Assembly: GCA_020310875.1 (NCBI GenBank)
Contig: CM035413.1
Span: 185,723,855-185,787,854 of the forward strand
Reading direction: 5' to 3'
Origin: Ceratopteris richardii
Taxonomy: Eukaryota; Streptophyta; Polypodiopsida; Polypodiales; Pteridaceae
Length of the DNA stretch: 64,000 nucleotides
This document shows positions 35,690 to 46,755 of this stretch, in pieces (the stretch's first letter is position 1; every line of letters begins with the position of its first letter). Made by a program: the position numbers and the translations under genes. Below the pieces are notes generated by a model that saw only the letters and a program-made list of their open reading frames with translations, was not told where the DNA came from and did not search any database.

Positions 35690-36522
35690 GATTACTCAAT
35701 CCACAGATCCAACAAGCCTTCTTATTGTTATTCTGATTACCTCTACCTCCTCCAAAAACTCTTGCTCTTCCTCTACCAAAGTGCCTTTATCTCTTGCATA
35801 ATAAACTTGAAAAGTCGGTTCCTCTTCATCCTTTTCTTTACCTTTATCTTTTTTCTTCTTGTTCTTCATGTACGTTGCAGAACTTTGTCCTTTACCTCCA
35901 TCTCCCTTCAAGTCTTGCTCAAATGTGAGCATCAAACCAAGCAATTGATTCAATTCTGGAACAAAATGATTCATAGAAAGTTCTGTTGACAAGACAAAAG
36001 GTTTCCACCTTTCATCTCCTCTCAAACTTGCAAGGAATTGAGCAATGAATCTGTGATCTTCAACATCTTCATCTATGGATCCAAGACTATCTGTTAGATC
36101 CTTCATCTTAGTGACATAATCACTAATAATTTGACTTGGATTCTTCTTGAATGTAGTAAAATGTGACCATAGACTTGCTTTCCTTGCTCTGGTAGTACTT
36201 TGGAAATGATATTCCAATGCATTATATCTTCAGCTGATTCCAATTCTCTTATGTGTGGTAGCAAGTGATCTGAGATTGTATTATAGATATAAGCTTTTGC
36301 ACTTGCATCCTTCTTTTGCCAATGCTTTAAAGCATCCAGTTCTTCTTTCTTTGGTTGGCTTTCATCTTCAAATATTGGATTCTCTTCTTCACCTGCTATG
36401 TACACCATGAGATCCTTACTCATAAGTAAGGCTTCCATTCTCATTATCCATGCATGATAATTATCTCTGTCGAGTTGGTCAATGGAGATATGATCTGCCA
36501 TAATTCTTTGCTTCTGCTTCAA
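35690..36522 (-). pseudogene. E1 gag region
   Basis: Minus-strand gag opening MADHISIDQLDRDNYHAWIM, 'TISDHLLPHIREL' and a CCHC zinc knuckle 'CWICGLSNHLVHEC' (about 35672-35715), which in the family binds element RNA during particle assembly. Homologous to E2 gag at 48139. Broken. Confidence 0.88.
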
Positions 36523-36697
36523 CCTATGAGTTTAAATGATAAATAATAATACCTTTTGGAGTTCTTTGTGTACAAATATACTTTTGAATTAATCTTTGGA
36601 TGCCTTGTGTCTTTGAATGCTTATGTTTTCAACCTTTCATGAAAAACTTTCCAAAACTCTCGTACCTTTGATGCCTTCTGCTTTCTAGAACCTTTTT

Positions 36698-36709
36698 GCT
36701 CTGATACCA
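36698..36709 (-). other. Primer-binding site of E1
   Basis: Reverse complement reads tggtatcagagc, the canonical copia initiator tRNA-Met site, two bases inside the 5' LTR. Confidence 0.88.
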
Positions 36710-36711
36710 CT

Positions 36712-37767
36712 TGTTGACGTGTGAAACATCCCAAGAAATGAATTAATGTGACAGTAGAACACCTCTATGGTCACCATTAACTCAATGCTTCTCCAAACTT
36801 TGAAAAATGATAGCTTAAACTAAGAAGTCTGCTTCTTCAAAAATTTCTAGTCATTGAAATGACATACCTTCACTCTTTTGCTTATTTCTCTTAGCACAAA
36901 TATTATTTCTCCAAGATCATTTGGTGGATAAAATTAAAAGAGCTTTCTAACAAGCTATTACTTGCTAAAAATGGAGCACTACACACGAAGTTATGACCTT
37001 CATAAAATGACCCTATATGAGTTGCCAAAATAGGAAACCTTGCTTGTTATAGAAAAAAGTATGTCTCTATACTGCAAACTCGATGCTTGGCATCGACTTG
37101 GTGCCTAAAAGTCCACTTTTCAGCCTGAATTCGATGCCGGGCATCGACTTCTCGCATAAAACCTCATGTTTTCAAGCACAAACTCATCAGGTGAAATATA
37201 GGCGTAGAAAATAAGAGGTTATCAACTACAACTCGATGCGAAACATCAAATTGGTCTAGCAACCTCCTGTTTTTAAAAACTTTACAACAAGAATTGAAGC
37301 TGATAGATAAAATAATGTATTATCATCTTAGTCTCGATGCCACACATCGACTTGCTTGGAAAACTTGAACTTCTGAGAACATTACACAGTAGGCAAAGTA
37401 TGAAGATGGAGGTGGAGAGTCTCATACATAGAACTTTAACTAGTTCTTCTCATAACTATGAAAAAAATCAGAAGTTTACAGGTGCTTTCGCACTCAAAGA
37501 AGCCCGACTATTTGTCAGTCATAGAAAATCTCTCATTCTCTCTAACTCTCGTCTCTTTCTCTCTTTTCCATCTCATCGCGTAAGTTTATACAAACTAACT
37601 TATATAGATTTTCTCAATCTCGTGATCTTTGAAAACTCTAGAACTAAAGTTAAAACAAACTTTACAATTATAGTACGTGTGAAATTTTCCCTTCACATAG
37701 GCATGTGCTTTTCTTCTTAGACTTTGAACTTCAAATTAATGTACAATTTGTGATTGGTTCTCCAACA
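36712..37767 (-). repeat. 5' LTR of E1
   Basis: About 1056 bases, matching 31223-32285 throughout with scattered substitutions. It contains 'gcatcgac'-type motifs repeated at about 37086-37360 and a minus-strand TATA-like 'tctatataagttag' near 37590-37605. Confidence 0.9.
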
Positions 37768-37772
37768 ATTAT
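37768..37772. repeat. Target-site duplication of E1, right copy
   Basis: attat directly after the E1 5' LTR, identical to 31218-31222. Confidence 0.85.
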
Positions 37773-38774
37773 GTAATGTTTTGTATCACATGGATACATA
37801 CAAGAGGGCTGCCTTGAATGCCTTGGTTGCTCATACTTCTTCCATGGATAAAATGGAGCCTTGGCATGCTTATTTTGGTCATTTGAACTTCAATACTTTT
37901 CTTTACTTGTAAAAGAAGGACATGGTTATTGGTTTTCCAACACTTGAGTCCATTGAAAAGCATGCATGTGAAGGTTGCATTTTTGGAAAAATGCATCATG
38001 CTTCTTTTGTATGTGGTCCCATCAAGACTCTATCTTTTGGGAAGCATGTATGTATTGTTACCTTCATTGATGATGCTACTCACCATACATGGGTGTATCC
38101 TATGAAAGCGAAGAATGAGGTATTTTCTTACTTCAAAGCATTTTTAGCTATGGCTGAAAAATTTTCTTCAAACAAGCTTTTGACTATACACACAGATCGT
38201 GGTGGTGAATACATGTCACATGAGTTTAATGCTTTTCTTCCTAAAAGAGGAATTTCATACTAATGTGCAAGCCATATAAACCTCATCAAAATGGTGTTGC
38301 CAAGTGTAAGAATATAACTCTCCTTCAAATGGCATGATGTATGGTTAAAGGAAAGCACCTTCCTGATAAGTTTTGGATGGAAGAAGTCATGTTTGCAATC
38401 TACTTGTTGAATCACTACCCTACAAAAGCATCGAGAGTCATCACTCCTTATGAGGCTTGGAATGGACATAAGCCTATGGTTAGTCATATTCACATGTTTG
38501 TTTGTTTGGCATATGCTTTTGTGCCATCACAACAACATCATAAACTCGATGACAAAGCAAAGAAATGTATATTTCTTGGTTATAGTGCTGAACGTAAGGG
38601 ATATTGTTTGCACCATCCATTGACGAACATAATTATTTTGAGTTGAGATGTGGTATTTACTAAAGATTCAATTTTTCCTCTACTTAAATGCAAGAAACAA
38701 CCAATAGTTAGCTCATAGGATATGTTCGATACACTCATGCCTTTGTTCAAAAATGGTGCGCTTGGCTATGGCTA

Positions 38775-38782
38775 TGTAGGCC
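38775..38782. repeat. hAT target-site duplication, left copy
   Basis: tgtaggcc, identical to 42958-42965. The 8-bp length is the hAT hallmark. Confidence 0.9.
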
Positions 38783-38800
38783 TAGGTTGCATTATTCGTT
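38783..38800 (+). repeat. hAT left terminal inverted repeat
   Basis: taggttgcattattcgtt; pairs with the right end at 42936-42957, sharing ggttgcatt and ttattc with small length differences. Confidence 0.85.
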
Positions 38801-38931
38801 ATTCGACAATTCGTTTATTCGTGAATAATTATGGAATTTTACAGCAAGCCCCTATTATTCTATCGAATTATTCGATGACACGTCAGCTTATTCGGACACG
38901 CCCGAAAAGTTTTTGCATGGAAATTCGGCCC

Positions 38932-38992
38932 TTTTCGATCGAAAACATCTTCGATAAAAAAATTTTCGATCGAAAAAGTTTTCGCTCGAAAA
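38932..38992. repeat. hAT left subterminal palindromes
   Basis: Perfect palindrome ttttcgatcgaaaa at 38932-38945 and 38963-38976, and a near copy ttttcgctcgaaaa at 38979-38992; half-sites 'ttcgat' lie nearby. hAT transposases are known to bind repeated subterminal motifs, so these are candidate binding sites. Confidence 0.7.
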
Positions 38993-39119
38993 ATATTCGA
39001 TCAAATATTGTTTTATAAAATAGTTGAACTAGACTCATTTTTTCATAAAAGCTACTTTGTTCTTTACGAACTTAAAGTGTCGTAGAGAGAACAAGGTATA
39101 AATTTTGGCCATATTAAAT

Positions 39120-39940
39120 AATTGAAACTATTGTGATTGTTTGACTCATTGATTCTTACTTCACAATAGTATATATATGTGAATTTAAAATCTATTATGA
39201 TTGATTCTTACTCATTTTTCATGAAAAACTACTTTGTTCTTTATGAACTTAAAGTGTCCTAGAGAGAACAAGGTATAATTTTTCGCTATAAATATTAAAT
39301 AACTTAAACTATTATGATTGTTTGACTCAATATTGATTCTTACTTCACAGTAGTATGTGTAAATGTATGTGCATATGATTAGGAATTTAAAATCTATTGT
39401 GATTGTCTGATACATCATTGATTCTTACTTCATCAGGATATGTGTAAGTGTATGTGCATATGATTAAGACTTTAAAATCTATTGTGATACAATTAATTTA
39501 TTATTGAAAGATGTAGGTAGATTATGTTTGACTCAATAATGAATTTTTACTTCATAATAGTATATGTATGTGTGTGTATGAGTATGTGTATGCATATGAG
39601 TGTATAATTGTGAAATAAAAATCTATTGTGATTGTCTGACTCAATATTGATTCTTACTTCACAATAGTATGTGTAAGTGTATGTGCATATGATTAAGAAT
39701 TTAAAATATATTGTGATTGTTTGACTTAATATTGATTCGTATTTCACAAAAGTATGTGGAAGTATATGTATGTGTAAATGTATGTGTGTATGAATGAGAA
39801 TTAAAATCTATTGTGATTGTTTAACTCAACAATGATTTTTACTTCACAATAGTATGTGTAATTTTAATTTGTATATGGGTGTATGATTGAGAATTAAAGT
39901 CTATTGTAATTGTTTGACTCAACGTTGATCAAAATATCTT
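39120..39940 (+). repeat. hAT left subterminal stem-loop repeat array
   Basis: About nine tandem units of roughly 85-100 bases. The typical unit begins ctattgtga and ends tcacaatag, perfect 9-base inverted arms around a 30-base centre (ttgtttgactcaatattg and so on), followed by a gt-rich spacer (tatgtgtaagtgtatgtg). One unit (39495-39529) carries 35 bases nearly identical to transposase coding sequence at 41042-41077. Two further units occur inverted near the right end (42122-42245). Confidence 0.85.
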
Positions 39941-40005
39941 GTTTGATATTGATTTATATTGTTTTTTTTGTAGGTATAGTCTTCATAAAACAATTTGCAA
40001 GCACT

Positions 40006-42132
40006 ATGGGAAAGGGAAAAGAATGGTCATATGTGATTGTTCATCAAGAGGGTAAAACAGTATCCACAATACAATGCAAATGTTGTGGGCGTCGTTATGT
40101 AGGAAATGCAACGAGAATAAAAGGGCATCTCTTTAGTACAGGTAATAATGTGGCAGGATGCTCTAATCCAGATAGTGATATATGGGTACATTTTGCACAT
40201 TATGCAAACAAATATAAATCTCAAGGTATCACATAAAAAAGATTCAAAAGCATGAGTAGTTCACAGCACTTTCAAAGTAGCCTAAGTGGAGAGCAAGAAT
40301 GACTAGATGCATCAATGACATTAGAGGATCATCAGGATATTTGTACTCAAGTCTCCCAAACTGTTTTTGAAAATAACCAAGATACATGTACTCCATTTTC
40401 TCCAACTGCATAAAAAAAGAGTGGAGTTGGTGAATGTAGTAAAAATGGTGGATCTAATACTTTGTCACCATGCTTTGTCTGCATGAAATCACAAAATACT
40501 ATACATGTAGCTTTTGAAAAGCAAGATTGTCTCGAGCTTCATCTTAAATGGACTCAAGCATTCTTAGCATGTAGGATTCCTTTCAATGTTATTTGTAATC
40601 CCATTTTCAAAGATGCTTTGATGTCAACTGCACCGAAAAGGTTTGACCATGCCAGATTATAACAAAATGCGAACAAAGTATGTAGATAAAGTGAAAAAAG
40701 TACTGAAGCTATTTTAAAGAGAAAAATACTTGATTATGTACCCATGTATGGAAGCACAATAGGATTGGATGGATGGGCAAGTTGTCAAAAGAAACCATTG
40801 ATTAGGTCATGGTTATATGTCCAAAAGGAAACATGTTTTTAGAAGCTTTTGATACTTCTCTTAAAGAGAAAAGTTCGTCTTTTCTTCTAAAGGTATATGA
40901 ACATGCTATATCGTGCGTGGGTGGTCCGAAGAATGTGACTGCGATAATGATAGATAATGCCTCTAATTTTTGAAGTGCTAGAATTACAATTCAAAACAAG
41001 TATGAAGACATTACTTGGGTTCCATGTACAACTCATACATTAAATTTATTATTGAAAGATATAGGTAGATTATCTTTCATTAAACAAAGATTATTAGATG
41101 CAAATCATGTGGTCAAATTTATTAGAGAGCATCAGTTTTCATATTCGCTCTTCCGATCAAAATCTCCCAATAAAGCACTTCAGATTTTTTTTCCCACATG
41201 ATTTGCAACTTCTTAAATTGTGCTCAGTGGATTATTAGAAGTTAAGCCATCTCTTGTAGAAATGATTGCTGATCGAAGATGGGAGGCATGGCTAGAGAAG
41301 TATTCTTCTTATCGAGTTGCAGCATCCAAATGTATGTGTCTAATACAATCACAAAATTTTTGGCATAATCTTGAAAAAATTGTTGGTATCACTAAACCTT
41401 TTGTGGAAATTTTACAAATGGTTGGACACTGATAATTTTGTGATTGGAAAAATTTATTGGATTATGTTAGAAGCTATTCAAAAAGTAAAAGACTTTAATC
41501 GATTTTCATTACGAGAGAAAACACAGATTGTATCATTAGCAGAGAAGAGATGGACGCAAATGCATACTCATTTTCATGGAACAACATTTGTTTTGGATCC
41601 AACATTTCAACTCAATGGTCAAGCACCAGACAAAGAAATCATGGAAAACTTCAAAACCACATGTCAATTATTACTTCCAGGTACAGATTGTCGAGATGCA
41701 TTCCACCAAAGAGTAGCATATGTAAATCGAGAAGGATCTTTTGGAGATCTATGGCATATTGAAGCGATTCAAAAACATCCATCTCCTATTTGGTGGAAAG
41801 AGTATGGAGGCAAAGCAGTGGAGTTGCAACATATAGCTATGAGAGTGCTTTCAATAGCAGCTTCAAGTGGTAGTTGTGAACGTAATTGGAGTGCCTATGA
41901 TTTTCTTCATTCAAAACGAAGAAATTGCTTAAGTGTAGCACGTGCTAATGATTTGGTATATGTGTTTTGTAATATGCATTTGTTACATGCTCCAACCAAG
42001 ATAGCTTCTACAGTAGCACAACAAACGTTTGGAGAATTTCAAACTCATGAAAGTTTAACAAATGATTCATGCAGTGATCATGATTTAGATGTCGATCATA
42101 CTGATCACCCTAGACACTCCCTATACTATTGA
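40006..42132 (+). pseudogene. hAT transposase (degraded)
   Basis: The probable start is ATG 40006 (MGKGKEWSYVIVHQEGK), just after a pyrimidine tract ending in gtag that could be a 3' splice site. Order: BED zinc finger 'CKCCGRRYVGNATRIKGHL' with a closing Cys 'NNVAGC' (40075-40165); DUF659-like core with 'IGLDGWAS' (catalytic Asp, about 40750-40785), 'IMIDNASNF' (about 40945-40975) and 'VPCTTHTLNLLLKDIGRL' (CxxH-type block, about 41015-41075); C-terminal hAT dimerisation region 'HPSPIWWKEYGG' and 'SGSCERNWSAYDFLHSKRRN', with the third catalytic residue (Glu of CERNWS, near 41880). At least six stops or shifts split it, the first after 40236. The last 240 codons or so (41400-42132) are open. 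Intact homologues run about 650-750 residues. Confidence 0.88.
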
Positions 42133-42245
42133 GAGAGTAGGAATCGAGGTGGAAATTCAAACAATCTCAATAGATCTATTACTATGTCCTATACTACTGT
42201 AAGAGTAAGAATCGATGTAGCGAGTCAGACAATCACAGTAGTGGT
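42122..42245 (-). repeat. hAT right subterminal stem-loop repeats (inverted copies)
   Basis: Two units (about 42122-42180 and 42190-42245). Their reverse complements match the left array: tctattgagattgtttga and ctactgtgattgtctgact, closing with caatagtatag and acagtagtatag. They therefore form long-range inverted repeats with 39120-39940. Confidence 0.75.
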
Positions 42246-42560
42246 TTATTTTTAAATGTATATCATCGATGTATACAAGTAAGAAACGCTTGCCCGAGTC
42301 GAACATGTATACAATTGATGATTAAAAGACACAAAACAAATTATATAAATAAAAATCAAGCATATGTAAGAGACACATATGCGAATCATATCATATGAAT
42401 GATATAATTAACAAAACAATAAAATAAACAATAAATAAAAATTAAAACAATACCTTGATGATCGAAAAGAAAGCTCTCTGATAAAAACCGCAGGCTTAAA
42501 GATCTCTAGTACATCAATGAAGCACATGTGGAATAAATTTTTCGATCGAATGTAAGAATA

Positions 42561-42856
<296 letters not shown>

Positions 42857-42935
42857 TATCAGTCCGTTTTTTTTTTCGGTGTTTATTTGGAAAATCACGA
42901 ATAAAACGAACACATTCGGTATTTTTTTATTATTT

Positions 42936-42957
42936 GGTTGAATAAATGCAACCCAAA
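42936..42957 (-). repeat. hAT right terminal inverted repeat
   Basis: Reverse complement tttgggttgcatttattcaa, matching the left terminus taggttgcattattc. Confidence 0.85.
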
Positions 42958-42965
42958 TGTAGGCC
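42958..42965. repeat. hAT target-site duplication, right copy
   Basis: tgtaggcc, identical to 38775-38782. Confidence 0.9.
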
Positions 42966-43958
42966 AACCAACTGAAGCTCAAGGGACTGAAAAATTCAAG
43001 CAAAATAGACCTAAAAATGTAGAGAATTTCTAGCCAAACATGGTTGAAAATCTTTTAGTAAAAAATTATCAGAAATGTTGGAAATTTCTAGCCACATATG
43101 GCTGAACATTTGTATCAAAATATGGCTGAAAATGAGCATCAAATTTAGCCCACACATGATATATATGTTGATTACGTATTACATAATGAACGTGTGTCTA
43201 TCAAGAGTGCACAAAGTATGCGAAAGTGGTTGAAACAAACTTTGTAGGATAGTAAATTGAGTATACCTTTACTTGGCAGAAGAAGATCAAGTTGTCGCCA
43301 TGCATCAAGTAATTTTGTGGATTATTCTCTTATTGCAACAACATGTAACGAAGATCAACTTACTTTTGAAGATGCATGTGACGATCCACAATGGAAGAGT
43401 GCTATGCAATCAGAAATGGATTCCATACATAGGAATGGTACTTAGGAGTTATGTGGATTGCCAAAAAGAAAAATTGCCATTGGTACAAAGTGGGTTTACA
43501 AGATTATGAGAAAGTTTGATGGTAGCATTGATTGCTACAAAGCTAGATTGGTCACCAAAGGATATGCACAAAAATATGGCATTGACTATGAAGAAACCTT
43601 TGTGCCTACTTCATGCATGACTACCATTCATCCCGTGGTTGCATTGGCTACCCATCAAGGTTGGAAAGTACATTAGTCGGACATAAAAACAACTTTCAGT
43701 TGGACATAACAATAGCTTTCTTGAATGGTGATTTGGAAGAAGAGGTCTATGTGAAGCAACCTCCTGGATTTGCAATGAAAGGGAAAGACCATATGGTTTG
43801 TCACTTGCATAAAGCCTTGTATGGTCTCAAGCAAGCTCCACATGCATGGTATGACAAAATCTATAAGCACTTGATTTCTCTTGGCTTCACGTGTAGTATC
43901 ATTTCACATTTTTACAACTCTGTTTTCTTCAAGCCAAGAAGTCTTAAGCTTGAGGAGT
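42966..43958 (+). mobile_element. Copia fossil I, reverse transcriptase part (piece 3 of 3)
   Basis: Resumes after the hAT. The linker leads to RT blocks 'IGTKWVYKIMRKFDGSIDCY' (about 43478-43535), 'KGYAQKYGIDYEETFVP' (43555-43605) and 'LHKALYGLKQAPHAWYDKI' (about 43806-43860). A polypurine-like cttgaggag follows at 43949-43957. RNase H is not recognisable. Several breaks. It continues the same element as 30766-31222 and 37768-38782. Confidence 0.8.
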
Positions 43959-44384
43959 ATTAGAAGTACCTACATACCGATTTTCATAATTTTTAGACTC
44001 ATTTTGAGCCCTCAAATAAGCCATGGAAACTAATTTTTAACTAGGTTGGACACTAGGTTCGGACAGGGCCAAAACTGGTCAAAAAACTATAAAAAGAGCT
44101 AGAGAGCTCATTTTTGGGGTTAGCTCATTGGAGATTGAATTGATTCTTGAGTGTCGTATGCTTTCTTTGAGCTTGCTAATAGAGGATTCCATTGTTCCAC
44201 TCTTTGTCTTGCTGTGTGTGCGTGCGTGTGTGTATGTATGTGCATGCTTGTGTGCTTCTCACTCACACACTTGTACTATCACTTGCTCGTGGTCGTCATA
44301 CCTTTCTCATGTCTTCCCAGATTGACAATTATGAGGTGGATCTCCTCATGTTGGTACTTGCCATTGTGCTAGAGCGACACCAAA
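43959..44384 (+). repeat. LTR-like block between copia I and gypsy J
   Basis: Preceded by a copia-type polypurine tract (cttgaggagta) and followed by a gypsy-type primer site (44385). It contains a TATA-like 'actataaaaagagc' (about 44087-44100) and a gt-rich stretch. It could be the 3' LTR of copia I, the 5' LTR of gypsy J, or both fused. Limits approximate. Confidence 0.5.
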
Positions 44385-44403
44385 TTTGGTAGCATTGTTG
44401 AGG
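44385..44403 (+). other. Gypsy-type primer-binding site of J
   Basis: tttggtagcattgttgagg resembles the plant gypsy consensus tttggcgccgttgccgggg and marks the start of the internal region of a gypsy element, here called J. Confidence 0.5.
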
Positions 44404-46755
44404 ATCGAGCTTTGAGCACAAGCATGTGATGGTAAGACATAGAGACATGCCATTGGAATCATAGGTAAGTAGGTAATTTTTCTATTTACTTTACTTTCTT
44501 TGCCATCATCTTCATCTCCTTCATCTCTACTCTCCATCTTCTTGCATCATCATCTTCACCATTTTGGTCATACCTCCACCTTCCATAATTCCCTTATTTC
44601 ATTTGTGAGTGCAGGAGAGGTTGATTTGCAAGATATCACTTCAGCACAAGATTACAACTCTGGAAAGGTAAAAACTCAAACTTTTTGCCATATCTGCCAA
44701 AGGAAGTTTGTGATTTTGTGACTGCACCATGGGCATGGTGTAGACCATACTCGCCCATAGAGGAATCCACAGATGCATCCCAAAAATTTGCATTTTGGTG
44801 AACCATCATGACAATGCATCACGATCATGATTAGGCATCACCATCGCGATTGGCTCAAGCCATGGCAACGAAATGGGATCATCATGACAAGCTCATGCAA
44901 TCGTGATGCTTTTTGACCATCGCAATAGTCTAAAGCCATCACGATGAATCAAGTATACCATCATGATGATCACCCCCCCTACATCATCAGGATTGGCTCA
45001 CACCATCACGACGCTTCGAAACCATTGTGTCTTTCGGCCATCATGACTAGACCCCACCTTTGTGATGGGCTCATGCCATTGTGATGGCTCACTTGACTCC
45101 TGACCATCACAACGGGCTCACACCATCATGATGGTTCGGGACCATCGTGACGGTCCCACACCATCGCCACGATCCACTTGACCATCGCGACGAGACCCCA
45201 TGCCATCGCGATTGGCTCATGCCATCACGACAATACACTAGGCCATCGTGACGGTGATAGACCATCATGACTGGGTAAGACCATCGCGACGGTTTGTGAC
45301 CATCGCGATCCTATCCGACCATCGTGACGATTCAATTGAAATGAAAGAATTTGGGTTTGATTTTTTGGCCATTTTGAGGCTAATATTGGGTAATTTTTCA
45401 AGCAATTGGAGCATTGTGAGGCCCCCAAGTAAATATTTCAAGAAGTCTTGTTTGCCTATTTTAACCTCGAAAACCCTGAAGTGACATAACTTCTTCATAC
45501 GAAGTCCATTTGCTATGATCTCATTGAGTTTTAGAATTTGGTCTTTGAATTACATGAATGAAGATAGTCTATTAAGGCAATTTAATTTAACTCTTGATCT
45601 AACTCTGGGACTTCAAATATTTGCATTAAAATAGACTACTTCCAATGTTGAAAAGTTGCAAAACTTGCTATTTATAGACTGTAACCTGCTTAGTGTTTCA
45701 TTCAGTGCTCACTCATTGCTGACAATTGACCCGAGAGCTTTTAGCTATATCTAGTTGAATCCCTAAGCTTGCTATAGGAAGTTATTTCACTAATTTAGGA
45801 TGAGTATATGCTGAGAAATAATCTTAAGAAGTTAGGGGTGTAATCCCGACATTTTAGGAGGATGATAGTCAACAGACATAGACCGAATGTAATGAACATT
45901 TCTCGCTGATCACTAAACCAAATGACGTGAAAATTGATAGCATGGAACTAGAAGGTCTAAGCTACATGTACAAAGTTAAATCATAGTAAAAGAATAAGTA
46001 TACGTAGAGAACTCCTCAAAACAAACTCACTGAAAATGAGGGTATAGGAGCATGTAATAGTGAACATGAGATAGTTGCATAATCTGAAACAAATGTATAT
46101 TGTATTGAATGTATGATACAAAGAAGATGTTGTAGGATTACTCAAACATGTGTGGGCTAAGTATGCCCACACTCTGCTCTCTCTCTCTCTCGCGACTAAA
46201 AGTCATGAGTTTTTATAGATGAATTCAAATTTGAATTTGGAATCTGCCACCTAAAAGTGATCCTATCTTTTAGGTTCCTAATTACTTTGATTCCAATCAC
46301 TTGGTGTTGTGAATTAGAACTCGTAAAGATACGAGATTCTCTCAAACTTTTCCTTTTACATTTATCTTGAGTTAAACTCAAGATATTTACAAGAGGTGTC
46401 CACATGTGACTAAGCTCAAGATATGAAGTAAACCTTTTGACTTTTGGTCAAGCATCAAGGCTTTCCAAATGTACCAACAGCTATAGTAGATTTTGCTCAC
46501 TTAAGCACCTATGAATTCATCTTAGGAAGACCATTTCTTAGACAACTCAGGGTAGTGAAAGATTGGGGGACTGACCATATCTACTTGCAAGATGAAGACA
46601 ATGTGACCAAAGTGAACCTAGAGAATGGCAATTATCATGATATCTCTACCAGTGATTGGAGAAAGGTGCACCCCCGCAAAACCACCTCAATGGACCCCAG
46701 TTCATTAGGAGAAGTGGGTTATGACGAGTTTGCCCAGTTATGGATGTGCAAGCCA
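44404..46755 (+). mobile_element. Gypsy fossil J, 5' part up to the protease
   Basis: Leader following the primer site, a GC-rich minisatellite (44801-45331), then a protease end near 46444-46640: 'TYEFILGRPFLRQLRVVKDW' matches the plant gypsy 'ILGRPFL' block. Gag is not recognisable. The stretch 45340-46440 shows no gene. On the minus strand it has a TATA-like 'tctataaaaactc' next to 'ttcaaatttgaattc' and might be an LTR of another element. J is interrupted at 46755 by copia E2. Broken. Confidence 0.6.
44801..45331. repeat. Minisatellite with ccatcgcga-type units
   Basis: About 25 imperfect units with a period near 19-21 bases. Each has a conserved core ccatc(a/g)(c/t)ga followed by a variable 10-base part, as in ccatcgcgacggtttgtga and ccatcgtgacggtcccaca. 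Unit cores differ mostly by C/T and G/A, which fits decay at methylated CpG. It is much richer in GC than its surroundings and lies in the leader region of gypsy J. Confidence 0.85.

Larger units (their letters stand above)
31223..37767 (-). mobile_element. Near-complete Ty1/copia fossil E1, nested in copia I
   Basis: A 6.5-kb minus-strand element with both LTRs, primer site, polypurine tract and a perfect 5-bp target duplication. Parts from right to left: 5' LTR 36712-37767, primer site 36698-36709, gag (about 36520-35690), protease, pre-integrase and integrase (about 35450-34090), reverse transcriptase (about 33830-32920), RNase H (about 32900-32345), polypurine tract 32286-32298 and 3' LTR 31223-32285. 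Structurally whole but coding-dead, with roughly seven interruptions. The LTRs differ by several percent by eye, so the insertion is not recent. Same gag/pol family as E2 and E3. Confidence 0.92.
37768..38782 (+). mobile_element. Copia fossil I, integrase part (piece 2 of 3)
   Basis: Pre-integrase 'EPWHAYFGHLNFNTF' (37858-37900), 'HACEGCIFGKMHHA' (zinc-binding), integrase core 'VTFIDDATHHTWVYPMK' and 'IHTDRGGEYMSHEFNAF' (38185-38235), and C-terminal 'TPYEAWNGHKPMVSHIHMF'. Begins with the duplicated attat of E1 and is interrupted at 38782 by the hAT transposon. Several breaks. Confidence 0.85.

Noticed and set aside
35450-35989. 179-codon plus-strand frame, the longest on that strand locally
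   Set aside because: It lies entirely antisense to the gag region of copia E1 and has low-complexity Ser/Leu/Tyr content; it is a shadow frame.
44801-45331. Possible CRISPR-like array
   Set aside because: The units are too short (about 20 bases), diverged, and lack constant repeats with unique spacers. It is a eukaryotic minisatellite.
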